Source of the DNA: a virus
IMG/VR virus record: IMGVR_UViG_3300001242_001222
Location: 1-55,534 of that record
Strand: one strand, 5' to 3'
DNA: 55,534 nucleotides
In this document: positions 7,377-15,822 of the stretch, in pieces
Layout of the letters: the number at the start of each line of letters is the position of its first letter
How positions within the stretch are numbered: the first letter of the stretch is position 1
Made by a program: the position numbers and the translations under genes
Notes under the pieces: model-generated
What the model saw: only the letters and a program-made list of their open reading frames with translations
Databases searched by the model: none
Told to the model about the DNA's origin: nothing

Positions 7377-7691
7377 ATGTCAAGACCAAATTGTTACATC
7401 AGGGAAAAAGGCGGCAAAGTGAAATTCCGCAAAGAGAAATTCATGGAGGATATGATCACGGAGGGTGTTGAAAAGCTCACCCTGCACGAATGCAGGCCTG
7501 TCAAAAAATCGAAACTAATTTACTGCAGGATCTATCAAGGCGAATTCGAAAAGTGCGACTGTGGACAATCATGTGAACAGTATATGCCAGGTAATGGTGT
7601 GTCCGGCGTATGCATTCATCGCTTATTCATTTACCGGCCATTCCGTAAGGTGCAACTAACAAGAAGTGGTAAAATTTCAATCCTGAAATAA
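7377..7691 (+). CDS. Cys-rich early protein, 104 aa
   Basis: The ATG at 7377 is preferred because the in-frame upstream extension runs through the folded leader. Four to five cysteines cluster in the second half (CDCGQSCEQY, then GVCIHRLF), with a further Cys-Arg-Ile upstream, so a zinc-binding fold is likely. The C-terminus (RPFRKVQLTRSGKISILK) is basic. No named family. It overlaps the next small gene by one base. Confidence 0.55.
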   Translation: MSRPNCYIREKGGKVKFRKEKFMEDMITEGVEKLTLHECRPVKKSKLIYCRIYQGEFEKCDCGQSCEQYMPGNGVSGVCIHRLFIYRPFRKVQLTRSGKISILK

Positions 7692-7849
7692 TGAAAATCC
7701 TGAACATCCTTGGGATAACATACACCCGTAAAGGCAAACAGAAAATTGCCTGGTTTAATCCTCTGATGTGGATTGTGTATGTGGTTTATTTAGCTACCTA
7801 CCTTTTGTTTTATCAGGCAATAAGTGATAAAGAAGAAGAAATTCTATGA
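7691..7849 (+). CDS. 52-residue single-pass membrane protein
   Basis: ATG at 7691 shares its first base with the preceding stop, and the TGA at 7847-7849 overlaps the next ATG. The sequence has a basic N-terminus (TRKGKQK), a membrane segment PLMWIVYVVYLATYLLFY (about 24-41) and an acidic tail (DKEEEIL). Function unknown. Two small membrane proteins in tandem suggests a host-envelope or exclusion role. Confidence 0.5.
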   Translation: MKILNILGITYTRKGKQKIAWFNPLMWIVYVVYLATYLLFYQAISDKEEEIL

Positions 7850-8043
7850 AACCACTTGACAGGCTTGAACCATATCTGCAGCGGGAGAAGAATATAACCA
7901 TCGAGGTTGAACACCACAATACGGGTGACAACTCAGCCGGCGTGCATATCTCTCCCATGGGGTGTGTCTTTACACTCTTTGTAATATGGTTTTTTATTGC
8001 CTGCCTAATTACAAAATTTAATCTTGGCGACAATGGAAACTGA
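7846..8043 (+). CDS. 65-residue single-pass membrane protein
   Basis: Starts by ATGA overlap with the preceding membrane ORF. An N-terminal soluble part with EVEHHNTGDNSAG is followed by a membrane segment GCVFTLFVIWFFIACLI (about 39-55) and a short polar tail. Not recognised. It overlaps the next gene by 11 bp. Confidence 0.5.
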   Translation: MKPLDRLEPYLQREKNITIEVEHHNTGDNSAGVHISPMGCVFTLFVIWFFIACLITKFNLGDNGN

Positions 8044-8695
8044 AACAATCACATCATCGGTGCGCGATGGCGGATATTTTGAACGGCCGGAGGTTTCAAA
8101 TTCCGACCTGACGAAAATCAAGCATGAACTTTCCGGAGGACATGGGAATGATCCGTATGACGCATTTAGGATCGGGACCCTGGTTGACGCCATCATTACT
8201 GAACCGGACGCGCTGGATCCATATGCAAGGACCATCAGGGAATATAAGTACACCCGCAAGGAGATCCAGAACGCTGAGAAGATGAGGGATAAATTCTATG
8301 AAGATCCATTCTGCTCAGAGTTTGTAAAAGGTGCATCCTTCCAGGAGATAATGATCCGGGACATGGAGATCAAGTATGCCGGCCAGTCGTTTGTCCTTCC
8401 GGTCCGATGCAAGTGGGATATTTGGAAACAATCCTATGGGATGGGCGGAGACATCAAGTCAACCACGGCAACCACGCTGAGACAATTCGAGGCAGCGGTT
8501 GAACATTTTGATTACGATCGTTCGCGCGCATTCTATATGGATATTGCTGGCAGCACACACGATGTGATTATTGGTATTTCGAAAAAGAACTTCAAGATAT
8601 TTCGCATTCCGGTAATCAAGGGCGGGGCTCTCTATAATCGGGGCAAAGAGAAATATTCTTATTTGGCATGGAAATATAAAATGATGTTTGCGTAA
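8033..8695 (+). CDS. PD-(D/E)XK exonuclease (RecE/Cas4-like), RecT partner
   Basis: A 220-residue protein. Motifs RIGTLVDAIITEP (early), VRCKWDIW, then GGDIKSTTATTLRQFEAAV and YDRSRAFYMDIAG match the phage PD-(D/E)XK family that includes the RecE C-terminus (DUF3799 type): conserved Asp in KWD, catalytic D-I-K of GGDIKS, and the Q-A/Y helix. It probably resects double-stranded ends to make the strand used by RecT (1215-2150). ATG 8033 is chosen over an upstream TTG at 8024. Confidence 0.85.
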   Translation: METETITSSVRDGGYFERPEVSNSDLTKIKHELSGGHGNDPYDAFRIGTLVDAIITEPDALDPYARTIREYKYTRKEIQNAEKMRDKFYEDPFCSEFVKGASFQEIMIRDMEIKYAGQSFVLPVRCKWDIWKQSYGMGGDIKSTTATTLRQFEAAVEHFDYDRSRAFYMDIAGSTHDVIIGISKKNFKIFRIPVIKGGALYNRGKEKYSYLAWKYKMMFA

Positions 8696-8696
8696 T

Positions 8697-9095
8697 ATGA
8701 CAAAGAAAGAACGACAACAAGTTTTTGAAAAATACGACGGCAAATGTGCCTACTGCGGTTGCGACCTTGCAAATGGCTGGCACGCTGATCATATTAATCC
8801 TGTAATCAGGGATAGTAAATGGAACAGAGAAAAAGGCAGGTTTGAGCAAACGGGAACATGTCGTAAGCCAGAAAACGAAACACCGGAAAACTACAACCCT
8901 GCTTGCGCAAGCTGCAATATTCAAAAAAACTCATTTACGGTTGAGCAATTCAGGAGTAATATAAAACAATTTGTTGCGTCATTAAACCGTGATAGCACGC
9001 AGTATAAGTTTGCCAAGCGTTACGGGTTAATTATTGAGAGCGATAAGGATGTTGTTTTTTATTTTGAGAGAATAGACGCAAAAAAACATGAATAG
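8697..9095 (+). CDS. HNH endonuclease
   Basis: A 132-residue protein with CAYCGCDLANGWHADHINPV and CASCNIQK: two CxxC zinc knuckles around the HNH core, where His-Ala-Asp-His supplies the metal-binding and general-base residues and YNPACASCN the Asn. It is probably a free-standing nuclease acting on DNA, as a homing or recombination accessory. ATG 8697 follows directly after the exonuclease stop. Confidence 0.85.
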   Translation: MTKKERQQVFEKYDGKCAYCGCDLANGWHADHINPVIRDSKWNREKGRFEQTGTCRKPENETPENYNPACASCNIQKNSFTVEQFRSNIKQFVASLNRDSTQYKFAKRYGLIIESDKDVVFYFERIDAKKHE

Positions 9096-9342
9096 CACCA
9101 TAGGCGGCGGTTATATCGTAAGAAATTATTACACCCCTGTTTCACAACCATGGGCCTTTACATTCACTGGACATGTAGGAGTTGACCTTAATCACTCAAA
9201 AAAGCGTATGAAACTGAAAAACTTCTTAAATAAATGCAAATTGTTTCAATTCTGCAACAAAAGTAAAAAATCAAATTACGTTGAAAAACAAAGCGTTATG
9301 GGGTTTTCGTACTATTGGCCAAAATATTTTTGCCATAAATGA
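9088..9342 (+). CDS. Hypothetical 84-aa protein
   Basis: Starts with ATGA overlap at the HNH stop. The sequence is Asn/Lys/aromatic-rich without domain signs, and a second ATG at 9208 would give a shorter basic peptide. It ends just before the promoter at 9365. It could be a decayed gene or chance ORF. Confidence 0.3.
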   Translation: MNSTIGGGYIVRNYYTPVSQPWAFTFTGHVGVDLNHSKKRMKLKNFLNKCKLFQFCNKSKKSNYVEKQSVMGFSYYWPKYFCHK

Positions 9343-9346
9343 TGCG

Positions 9347-9383
9347 TTTACTATCTTTTTTGTGTATATTTGATGCAATATTG
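9347..9383 (+). promoter_or_regulatory. Promoter TTTACTAT-N10-TATATTTG with CAATATTG
   Basis: TATATTTG at 9365-9372, with TTTACTAT at 9347-9354, 18 bp upstream, as in the promoter at 23986. The palindrome CAATATTG (9376-9383) follows immediately, where a repressor would block initiation. It would drive the beta-helix genes and the replication genes from 9421. Confidence 0.65.
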
Positions 9384-9420
9384 TTTCACTTATTCACGTT
9401 TTAAATAAAAGATCGCAGCC

Positions 9421-9762
9421 ATGAAAACACAGAACAAAACAACGGGCATCAACGCCGACATAGCGCTTGGGAACATTAAGGATGTTTGCGCTCGTGGCGA
9501 TGGCAACAATATTACGTCGAAATATTTAATGACATATTTCAAGGTTTGTGACCTCCAACGCAACAATATTATTGTTGATAAATCCAGAATTACGAAGGTT
9601 GATGGAGGCGTTTGGTTTTGTTTTGGAAACAAAAGAATCAAGGCGTATGGCGGCGCACATATTCATGCATTTGAAAACTGTAAGGTTGTGCTTTATGCAG
9701 GCGCGCAATGCACTCCGCATTTACAATTAAAGGTTAATGCCGAAACACCTCAAAGCAAGTAG
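9421..9762 (+). CDS. Short beta-helix-like protein
   Basis: A 113-residue protein. The C-terminal half reads as beta-helix rungs, KAYGGAHIHAFENCKVVLYA, and resembles the rungs of the next gene (VTVTGKAHVNVFGRGYG). The N-terminal half (NKTTGINADIALGNIKDVCA) is unclear. It is probably a truncated or accessory relative of the 349-residue protein 24 bp downstream. Function unknown. Confidence 0.5.
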   Translation: MKTQNKTTGINADIALGNIKDVCARGDGNNITSKYLMTYFKVCDLQRNNIIVDKSRITKVDGGVWFCFGNKRIKAYGGAHIHAFENCKVVLYAGAQCTPHLQLKVNAETPQSK

Positions 9763-9786
9763 GCAAAACGATTAACACTTACTACA

Positions 9787-10836
9787 ATGAAAACCGAGAT
9801 TATTAAAAGGACCATTGTCGAAGTTACCGGAGAAACCGTTTCCGACGTCATCGACAGCATTATTGAAAACCTCAAGTCAAACAAGGAGCTTCGCAACCGG
9901 ATCGGTGTGGATTTCTGGAAAGACAATTTTGAACCGGAGGAGTTGACGGAAAACAATATCCTGATCAACGGAGAGCATGAAATCACCTCCGGCTGTTATT
10001 CAATCTTCGGGACCGGCAGAGTCACCGTCACCGGAAAGGCTCATGTGAATGTATTTGGACGCGGCTACGGAGAGATCAAGGATGGAACGGCACAATTCTT
10101 CAACTATTCAAATGGCCGCGCTGAAACAACCAGCTCTGTCCGCGCATTTGATTACACACACATGCGTCTCCATCACAAGGCTGTTGGTGAATATCACGAC
10201 TTTGCTCAGGGTGAAACCTACGGAGATTCAGACGCAAGCGCTTACGACAACTCGTTTGTTCGTATCACCGGAAAGAGTGTTGGGATTGCAAAGGGGAAAG
10301 CCATCGTAATGCAGACCGGTAAAACAAAGTGTGTGTATTGTGACAATTCAATTGGTCGCCTTCACGGAGACGCCACCGCTGAAGCCTGGGGAAAGGCTCA
10401 CCTTGTTTTGAAAAATGAATCAACGGCAAAGCTGTTTGAAGATAGCGACTGCGATGCGCTGAACGACTCAACTGTTGTTGCAAGCGGCCGTTCGATGGTC
10501 GTTGCCAAGAATGCTGCCAGTGTAACAACCAAAGAAAACTCCGCCGCACAACTGCACGAAAGGGCTATTGGTAATGCCACGGGTAATTCAATTATGACGT
10601 TGCACGATACCTGTTATGCTGATGGATCTGAAAATGCAACCATCAAGATGTTTGAAAAAAGTCGCGCATCGGTGTCCGGTCAGGTTTCTGTTGAGATGAG
10701 TGGTGACAACATGCTTGATATTAATTCAGACGGCATTCAGTATCACGTCACTCGCGACGCAAATGGCATTGTCCGTAACAACGCCACGATGGAATTGGTT
10801 CTCCACGGTCACAAACTGCAGGTAATTGAGAAGTAA
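9787..10836 (+). CDS. Parallel beta-helix repeat protein
   Basis: A 349-residue protein. After a helical N-terminus (1-45), residues 55-310 are short repeats of roughly 8 residues in which a G/N-x-A/S turn alternates with a hydrophobic strand: GKAHVNVFGRGYGEIK, GDATAEAWGKAHLVLKNEST, GSENATIKMFEKSRASVS. This pattern predicts a right-handed beta-helix. There is no signal peptide, so it acts in the cytoplasm. Similar repeat proteins occur in Bacteroidetes phages without assigned function. It lies 3 bp before the SNF2 helicase. Confidence 0.7.
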   Translation: MKTEIIKRTIVEVTGETVSDVIDSIIENLKSNKELRNRIGVDFWKDNFEPEELTENNILINGEHEITSGCYSIFGTGRVTVTGKAHVNVFGRGYGEIKDGTAQFFNYSNGRAETTSSVRAFDYTHMRLHHKAVGEYHDFAQGETYGDSDASAYDNSFVRITGKSVGIAKGKAIVMQTGKTKCVYCDNSIGRLHGDATAEAWGKAHLVLKNESTAKLFEDSDCDALNDSTVVASGRSMVVAKNAASVTTKENSAAQLHERAIGNATGNSIMTLHDTCYADGSENATIKMFEKSRASVSGQVSVEMSGDNMLDINSDGIQYHVTRDANGIVRNNATMELVLHGHKLQVIEK

Positions 10837-10839
10837 ATT

Positions 10840-12267
10840 ATGATAAGGGTTGAGGGTTATATGGGTCAACGGGTCAACGTCCAACTAAAGAGAGAGCTGT
10901 ATGAATTTCAGCACTCGGGGGCGCTTTGTATCAAAGATACGAAGCGCCTCATCGTTGGCGATCAGATGGGACTCGGAAAAACAGTTGAGTCCATCGCCGC
11001 CATCATGGAGGCAAAGGCGTTCCCGCTTCTTGTTATATGTCCGGCATCCTTAAAATTGAACTGGGAGCGAGAATTCGAAGCATGGACCGGCCACAAGCTG
11101 CTTGTCCTGAATAATGAGGTTAAAAATACCTTTCCCATGTTCTATGACGTTGGGCTTGTAAAGGGGTTTATCTGTAATTATGAGTCACTGAAAAAATACT
11201 TTGTGGACCACATTCCGAAAGGAAAGGATGTGAGACTTTCTGATATTTATTTCAATGAAAAAACCAATTTTATCAAGTCTGTAATTATTGATGAATTCCA
11301 TCGGTGTAAGGATCCTGGGGCGCTTCAAAGTAAACTCGTCAAGGGGATAGCAAGTGGGAAGGAATATATCGTCGGAATGACCGGTACTCCGGTTGTGAAT
11401 GAAACGCTTGACCTGATGCCTCAGCTATCGATAATTGAAAGGCTGCATGAGTTTGGAGGCGCCAGTGAATTCAAAGCAAAATACGAGAGTGCATCACAGG
11501 AGGATCTTACTGCGCTTCAGAATAAACTCCGGGACACTTGTTATTTCCGTAGAGAGCGAACAGAGGCTCTGGATCTGCCAGGCAAAACAAGGCAGGTTGT
11601 TTATCTGGATATTGACAACATGCAGGAATATAAGGATGCACTCACTGATCTGCGCACATATCTGAAGGAATATAAGGAATGCACGGATCGGGAAATTTCC
11701 ATCAAGATGCGGGGAGAGGTTATGGTCCGGATAGGAATTCTCAAGGAGATCACTGTCCGCGGGAAGCTGCAGGCAATAAAGGATTGGGCGAAGGATGTTA
11801 TTGCCAGTGAAAAATTGGTCCTCTACGGCCAACTTGATATTGTTGTCAAATACTTCATCCATGAATTCAAGGCGCTTCATATCATTGGTCAGGACAACTC
11901 CCATCAGAGACAGGCCGCTATTGATAAATTTCAGACGGATCCGGATGAGAAAATGATGGTTATTTCAAAGGCCGCCGCAGAGGGAGTAACCCTGACGGCC
12001 GCAAGCGTGATGGGAATTGTGGAACAATGGTGGAACCCAGCCATTATGGACCAGATTGAGGATCGATTGGATCGAATTGGCCAGACCAGAAAGGTGATGA
12101 TTGTGTATTTCCTTGGCAAAAACACAATTGATCAGTGGATATACAACCTGATTGAGAAAAAGAGAGAGATTTCGAACGCTGTTACCGGCGCGACAAACGA
12201 TATCGAAACCCAGATTATTGACGAACTTCTAAACATATTGTACAATGGCGAGAGCACGAATGATTAA
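10840..12267 (+). CDS. SNF2-family DNA helicase/translocase
   Basis: A 475-residue superfamily-2 ATPase. Walker A GDQMGLGKTVES (~45-56), motif Ia VICPASLKLNWEREF, Walker B IDEFHRCKD (DEFH box, ~152), motif III VGMTGTPVVNE, and C-terminal SKAAAEGVTLTAASVM, EQWWNPAIMDQIEDRLDRIG with Q-R-like finger DRLDRIGQ. This is the compact single-polypeptide phage type and probably remodels forks or displaces proteins during replication. The 3' end overlaps the next gene by 23 bp. Confidence 0.92.
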   Translation: MIRVEGYMGQRVNVQLKRELYEFQHSGALCIKDTKRLIVGDQMGLGKTVESIAAIMEAKAFPLLVICPASLKLNWEREFEAWTGHKLLVLNNEVKNTFPMFYDVGLVKGFICNYESLKKYFVDHIPKGKDVRLSDIYFNEKTNFIKSVIIDEFHRCKDPGALQSKLVKGIASGKEYIVGMTGTPVVNETLDLMPQLSIIERLHEFGGASEFKAKYESASQEDLTALQNKLRDTCYFRRERTEALDLPGKTRQVVYLDIDNMQEYKDALTDLRTYLKEYKECTDREISIKMRGEVMVRIGILKEITVRGKLQAIKDWAKDVIASEKLVLYGQLDIVVKYFIHEFKALHIIGQDNSHQRQAAIDKFQTDPDEKMMVISKAAAEGVTLTAASVMGIVEQWWNPAIMDQIEDRLDRIGQTRKVMIVYFLGKNTIDQWIYNLIEKKREISNAVTGATNDIETQIIDELLNILYNGESTND

Positions 12268-12934
12268 GCCTGAATTTTGGATCAGCGAGGATATTACCTC
12301 CTGCACCTTAGCGGCCCGACTTCTATTTGTCGGCCTGTGGAATTTCTGCGACGACAATGGCGTGCATCCACACGCTACAAAAACAATCAAAATGGAGATC
12401 TTTCCGGGAGACAATATGTCCTTCGAGGAGATAGAGACCTACATACAGGAGTTGGTGGACAACGACCTTGTTGTGATCTATAAGGCTCAGGGTAAAGAGT
12501 ATCTCAAGGTTAAGAACTGGGACAAGCACCAAAGAATTGACCGGCCGAAATGCCGTTACCCGAATATCGATAAGGCTGATATTGAAACACCGGAACAGGC
12601 GCCAGTAAAAAAGGTAGTGCCGGCAGAGACAAAAGATCCGATCAAGGAAGATGCTTGCGAAACCTATATTTCTTACATCAACAGTCGCTTGGGATGCAGA
12701 TTCCAGAAAACAAATAAGGTTATGGCTCAATTCAACGCGAGAATTAAGGATGGTTTTACCGGAGCGGATTTTGAAAAAGCATTTGAGAATGCAGTTGCCG
12801 ATGAATTCCATCGAAAAAATAACTTTAAATATCTGACTCCCGAATTCTTTACACGGCCAGACATATTGCAAAAATGGCTTAATGCGAAGATTGTTGTTCC
12901 CATGGAGGCCGCTGAGTTTGACGCAGAAAGATAG
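12245..12934 (+). CDS. Winged-helix replication protein with phage C-terminal domain
   Basis: A 229-residue protein. The N-terminus (MARARMIKPEFWISEDITSC, then LAARLLFVGLWNFCDDNGVH) is typical of phage replisome-organiser winged-helix proteins. The C-terminus (YINSRLGCRFQKTNKVMAQF, later ADEFHRKNNFKYLTPEFFTR, then PDILQKWL) matches the conserved phage C-terminal domain of DnaD-like initiators. It is expected to bind the origin and recruit the helicase loader encoded next. Confidence 0.85.
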   Translation: MARARMIKPEFWISEDITSCTLAARLLFVGLWNFCDDNGVHPHATKTIKMEIFPGDNMSFEEIETYIQELVDNDLVVIYKAQGKEYLKVKNWDKHQRIDRPKCRYPNIDKADIETPEQAPVKKVVPAETKDPIKEDACETYISYINSRLGCRFQKTNKVMAQFNARIKDGFTGADFEKAFENAVADEFHRKNNFKYLTPEFFTRPDILQKWLNAKIVVPMEAAEFDAER

Positions 12935-12936
12935 CC

Positions 12937-13593
12937 ATGACAGAAAGCTTCAGTGATATTATGATGCGGGTAATGGATGCGGGGCCATCCGTTACAGCTT
13001 CCCAAACCGTAAAACTTCCGGTCGAGGAGGTTTTACAAAAGGCTATAAAGAGAGGTGTTGATCTATTGGCGAGACGTGGACGAAAGTTTGTCATCGACAG
13101 TGATAATGAAAAACTCTTTGAGTATCTGGCTCTGTATTTTGCGAGGGATGAAAGTTTTCCGGGAGATCTATACAAGGGAATTATGCTGAGAGGAGACTGT
13201 GGGGTTGGCAAGTCATTCCCGCTGACTTGTTTTTCGGGCATAACAAGCCCCGTATCGTATCAACCTGAGAAAATAGTAAGTTGTATCGACTTGCTTAATA
13301 TCTATCAAAACAAGGGACCGGAGGGACTTTCTCCGTATGAATTTGGAGTGATCGTACTGGATGAGCTCAGCGAAAAACACGATGCCAGTCACTATGGCAA
13401 TGTGCAGAATGTTATTCAGAACATGCTTGAACTCCGGTATAATTACTATGTCAGGACCGGGAAGGTTATGCATGTCACTACCAATTTAAAAAACTTGAAA
13501 AGCATTGACATGCACTATGGAGCGCGCGTGTATAGCCGCGTTCACGAAATGTTCAATATTAAAAACATCGAAGGTAAAGACAGGAGGTTATAA
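12937..13593 (+). CDS. DnaC-like AAA+ helicase loader
   Basis: A 218-residue ATPase with Walker A MLRGDCGVGKSFPLTC (~86-101), Walker B FGVIVLDELSEK (~143) and sensor 1 VMHVTTNLKNLK (~182-193). No zinc finger is present. It should load the replicative helicase together with the winged-helix protein 2 bp upstream. It shares one base with the next gene. Confidence 0.88.
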   Translation: MTESFSDIMMRVMDAGPSVTASQTVKLPVEEVLQKAIKRGVDLLARRGRKFVIDSDNEKLFEYLALYFARDESFPGDLYKGIMLRGDCGVGKSFPLTCFSGITSPVSYQPEKIVSCIDLLNIYQNKGPEGLSPYEFGVIVLDELSEKHDASHYGNVQNVIQNMLELRYNYYVRTGKVMHVTTNLKNLKSIDMHYGARVYSRVHEMFNIKNIEGKDRRL

Positions 13594-13931
13594 TGAATGC
13601 TACAATCATCGAAATTGTCGAGAAAAATGTATGTGATCGCTATGGTGTAAAGCCGGCAATGATTAAACAAAGGACCCGCATGAATGTTTATTTGATTCCC
13701 CGGCAGATAACGACCACGATCATCGACGAACTTGTAAAGGCCGACAGAACAAAGCTTATGAAGCGTTACGATCTTGATCGAACCTCGTTTTACAACAACC
13801 GAAGATCAGTGAATAACATGAGGGAAACCAACATTGCGTTCGCGGCAATTTACAATGAGCTTAAAAGAAGGTCCATTGTCGATATTAAGGCCAACGGCTT
13901 TTCAGATGTGTTGATTTCAGAAACGGCTTAG
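13593..13931 (+). CDS. DnaA domain IV-like DNA-binding protein
   Basis: A 112-residue protein. VEKNVCDRYGVKPAMIKQRT then RMNVYLIPRQITTTIIDELV parallel DnaA domain IV (V-C-x-x-y-x-v...l-x-x-R-x-x...a-R-q-i), and RYDLDRTSFYNNRRSVNNMR sits where DnaA has its D-H-T-V signature; here it is DRTSFYNNR. A stand-alone domain could recognise an origin without ATPase activity. An AGGAGG tract precedes the start. The 3' end overlaps the convergent structural gene by 47 bp. Confidence 0.6.
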   Translation: MNATIIEIVEKNVCDRYGVKPAMIKQRTRMNVYLIPRQITTTIIDELVKADRTKLMKRYDLDRTSFYNNRRSVNNMRETNIAFAAIYNELKRRSIVDIKANGFSDVLISETA

Positions 13932-14646
13932 ATTTCACCAGACCGATTCCCGACTTTGCTTCCTCAGTTGCGGACATGAATATCGGCAGAATTGACATGG
14001 CGCCAGGTCTCAGTCTGTAAAATTCAACCAGTAGATTATTCATGTAATAATCCATGATGGACTGACGCACATCCTGGATGGATGGCCCCTGGCTTACCGG
14101 GGTTTTTATGTAATGAATAACCTTTCCTGTTGGAATAAAATTATCCGGGAGTCGTACAAGCTGCGTGTCTGGCAGCATTACTACTGCGATGTCGGCTGTT
14201 GCATAATAGTAATTTACCCCAATAAGATAAACGGTTCCTCCGGTTACTGCCGTTGGAATTGTAGCATCAATTATTCCATAAGGATCAGTATTATATTCAG
14301 ATGCTATACTAAGGTCCTTATTAACGGCAAACAGGATGTTATTGATATCCCGCATTGACTTCTTGACCCATGCCGGAAGCAGTGTTGTGTTTGTGTCATC
14401 AATACTGAATGCATCGAAATCCAATCCCTCTGGTGTCGGAATTCCCTTGCAGACAATCTCCGACATCTCCGTTGCTAACTGCAGCAGTGTTGATATAGGG
14501 AGGTCTATTCGCCACACTACATAATCGTAGTCGTCAACATCCTCAATGGCTGCGACCGTGCCAGCAACGAATTCGTCTTTCGGCATCGTATATTCGACGG
14601 CCTCGCCTACGAGCGCAAGCGGATATTCCGGATAGGGCCATTTCAT
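13885..14646 (-). CDS. Structural or neck protein, unassigned
   Basis: A 253-residue protein, last gene of the leftward head operon. It has no recognised domain. Features are alternating beta segments (GTVYLIGVNYYYATADIAVV), an aromatic-rich N-terminus (MKWPYPEYPLALVGE) and a basic C-terminus. The virion-operon context suggests a neck or connector component. Its 3' end runs into the early operon without a terminator between them. Confidence 0.65.
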   Translation of the reverse strand: MKWPYPEYPLALVGEAVEYTMPKDEFVAGTVAAIEDVDDYDYVVWRIDLPISTLLQLATEMSEIVCKGIPTPEGLDFDAFSIDDTNTTLLPAWVKKSMRDINNILFAVNKDLSIASEYNTDPYGIIDATIPTAVTGGTVYLIGVNYYYATADIAVVMLPDTQLVRLPDNFIPTGKVIHYIKTPVSQGPSIQDVRQSIMDYYMNNLLVEFYRLRPGAMSILPIFMSATEEAKSGIGLVKSKPFLKSTHLKSRWP

Positions 14647-14879
14647 GGTTTTGGATTGAATTTGTCAATAAGAGCCTGAATAATCATCTTTAACCAATCA
14701 TCCTTCATGTTCATTATGATAATCCCAAGCAGGGTTATTCCAGTCAACCCCACCCAATCAATCTGAGCGACGCCAATAAACCAATAGGCGTAATGCGCAA
14801 CACAGATTATTGCAATGCCGATCAGGGTTGTGACCCAATTTTTCAACCGGTCGAATATTTTATTTGTGATTTTTTTCAT
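14643..14879 (-). CDS. Holin candidate (two membrane segments)
   Basis: A 78-residue protein with membrane segments WVTTLIGIAIICVAHYAYWF (~15-34) and WVGLTGITLLGIIIMNM (~42-58), and charged ends (KKITNKIFDRLK; DKFNPKP). Size and topology fit a class II holin that permeabilises the inner membrane. It is coupled to the coiled-coil membrane protein upstream (20-bp overlap). The endolysin lies far away at 29439-30128. Confidence 0.55.
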   Translation of the reverse strand: MKKITNKIFDRLKNWVTTLIGIAIICVAHYAYWFIGVAQIDWVGLTGITLLGIIIMNMKDDWLKMIIQALIDKFNPKP

Positions 14880-15183
14880 GGGCGGCGTGTATATTTATAA
14901 AGTCTGATTCCAGTCTAACAAGGCGGTGATCGTGTTTATTAACCTCACTGTCCAACCTGTCAATCCTGCCTTTATGATTGTCACTCTCATTCAAAATAAC
15001 ATCCATTGTGGTGTTTAGCTTTCCGATAGTGACATTAATGTTCGACATTGTGTCGGCCTGCCGTTGCTGGACCATATCATTCCGGTCGTTTCTCTTATCC
15101 TGCCGGCCAATATATCGAACGAAAAAAAATCCACAGATTGAAAGCAATATTGTCGTGATGATGTTGAAAGCGAGTGCATCCAT
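14860..15183 (-). CDS. Membrane-anchored coiled-coil protein (XhlA-like)
   Basis: A 107-residue protein. An N-terminal membrane segment (NIITTILLSICGFFFVRYIG, 7-26) is followed by a Gln/Asp-rich coiled coil (DRLDSEVNKHDHRLVRLESD). This resembles haemolysin XhlA-type holin accessory proteins, but with the membrane segment at the N-terminus. Lies directly upstream of the holin candidate. Confidence 0.5.
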   Translation of the reverse strand: MDALAFNIITTILLSICGFFFVRYIGRQDKRNDRNDMVQQRQADTMSNINVTIGKLNTTMDVILNESDNHKGRIDRLDSEVNKHDHRLVRLESDFINIHAAHEKNHK

Positions 15184-15184
15184 A

Positions 15185-15805
15185 TTAAACTACATTTTCA
15201 AGTTGAAGCTTTTGTGCGTACTTTTCGAAACAAATTTTTTCAGAGTTGGCGTCTCCGAGTGCTGCAAATGTGCGCGAAGCGATGAGCCACGCAGCAACCC
15301 AATAGTTATGGTCAAGATATTTATCAACACCCATATTGTTTTGCACGTAGTAAAACGATCCCGTAGAGGTGGCGGTAAACGGATAGAAGTGGAAGGCCAG
15401 CCCGTCGGCATCGTTTTTCACAAGAACTGCGAGCGGCTTTTTTACAGTAGGTTTTGAATACTTTGAATACAGCTGATTGAACTCAGGGCCATGTTCATCG
15501 AACGCCTTTACACACGGCACCGGCCATGCATTAAATTCTGCTCTTGCGAAGCGCAGGTATTCCTTGCCAAGGCTACACTCCATCCTGCCCTTTGCAGCAT
15601 TATAGGTAAGTGATGTTACCTTTGTAAGTGGCAATCTATGAATGGGTGATGCAAGGCAGTATTCGCGCATACACGCATCAATGTTGTTGTCGATCATTGT
15701 ATAGACCGGCAAAGGTGGAGTGGTAACCCCCTGGACAGTCTCGTCAAAGGGGGTTACTTCATCCATGCATTTCTTGATGTATGTTATGAAATCTGCTCTG
15801 GTCAT
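15185..15805 (-). CDS. Virion-associated protein, possible head-tail adaptor
   Basis: A 206-residue protein, not named. A helical N-terminus (ADFITYIKKCMDEVTPFDET) and C-terminal helices (NYWVAAWLIASRTFAALGDA, EKICFEKYAQKL) resemble phage head-completion proteins that bind the portal. The middle contains beta strands (LAFHFYPFTATSTGSFYYVQ). Position within the head operon supports this; no motif proves it. Confidence 0.55.
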   Translation of the reverse strand: MTRADFITYIKKCMDEVTPFDETVQGVTTPPLPVYTMIDNNIDACMREYCLASPIHRLPLTKVTSLTYNAAKGRMECSLGKEYLRFARAEFNAWPVPCVKAFDEHGPEFNQLYSKYSKPTVKKPLAVLVKNDADGLAFHFYPFTATSTGSFYYVQNNMGVDKYLDHNYWVAAWLIASRTFAALGDANSEKICFEKYAQKLQLENVV

Positions 15806-15822
15806 GGCTTAGGGGCTATTGT

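Noticed and set aside
14978-15457. 159-codon plus-strand ORF
   Set aside because: Lies across two minus-strand genes with good coding character and has no recognisable domain.
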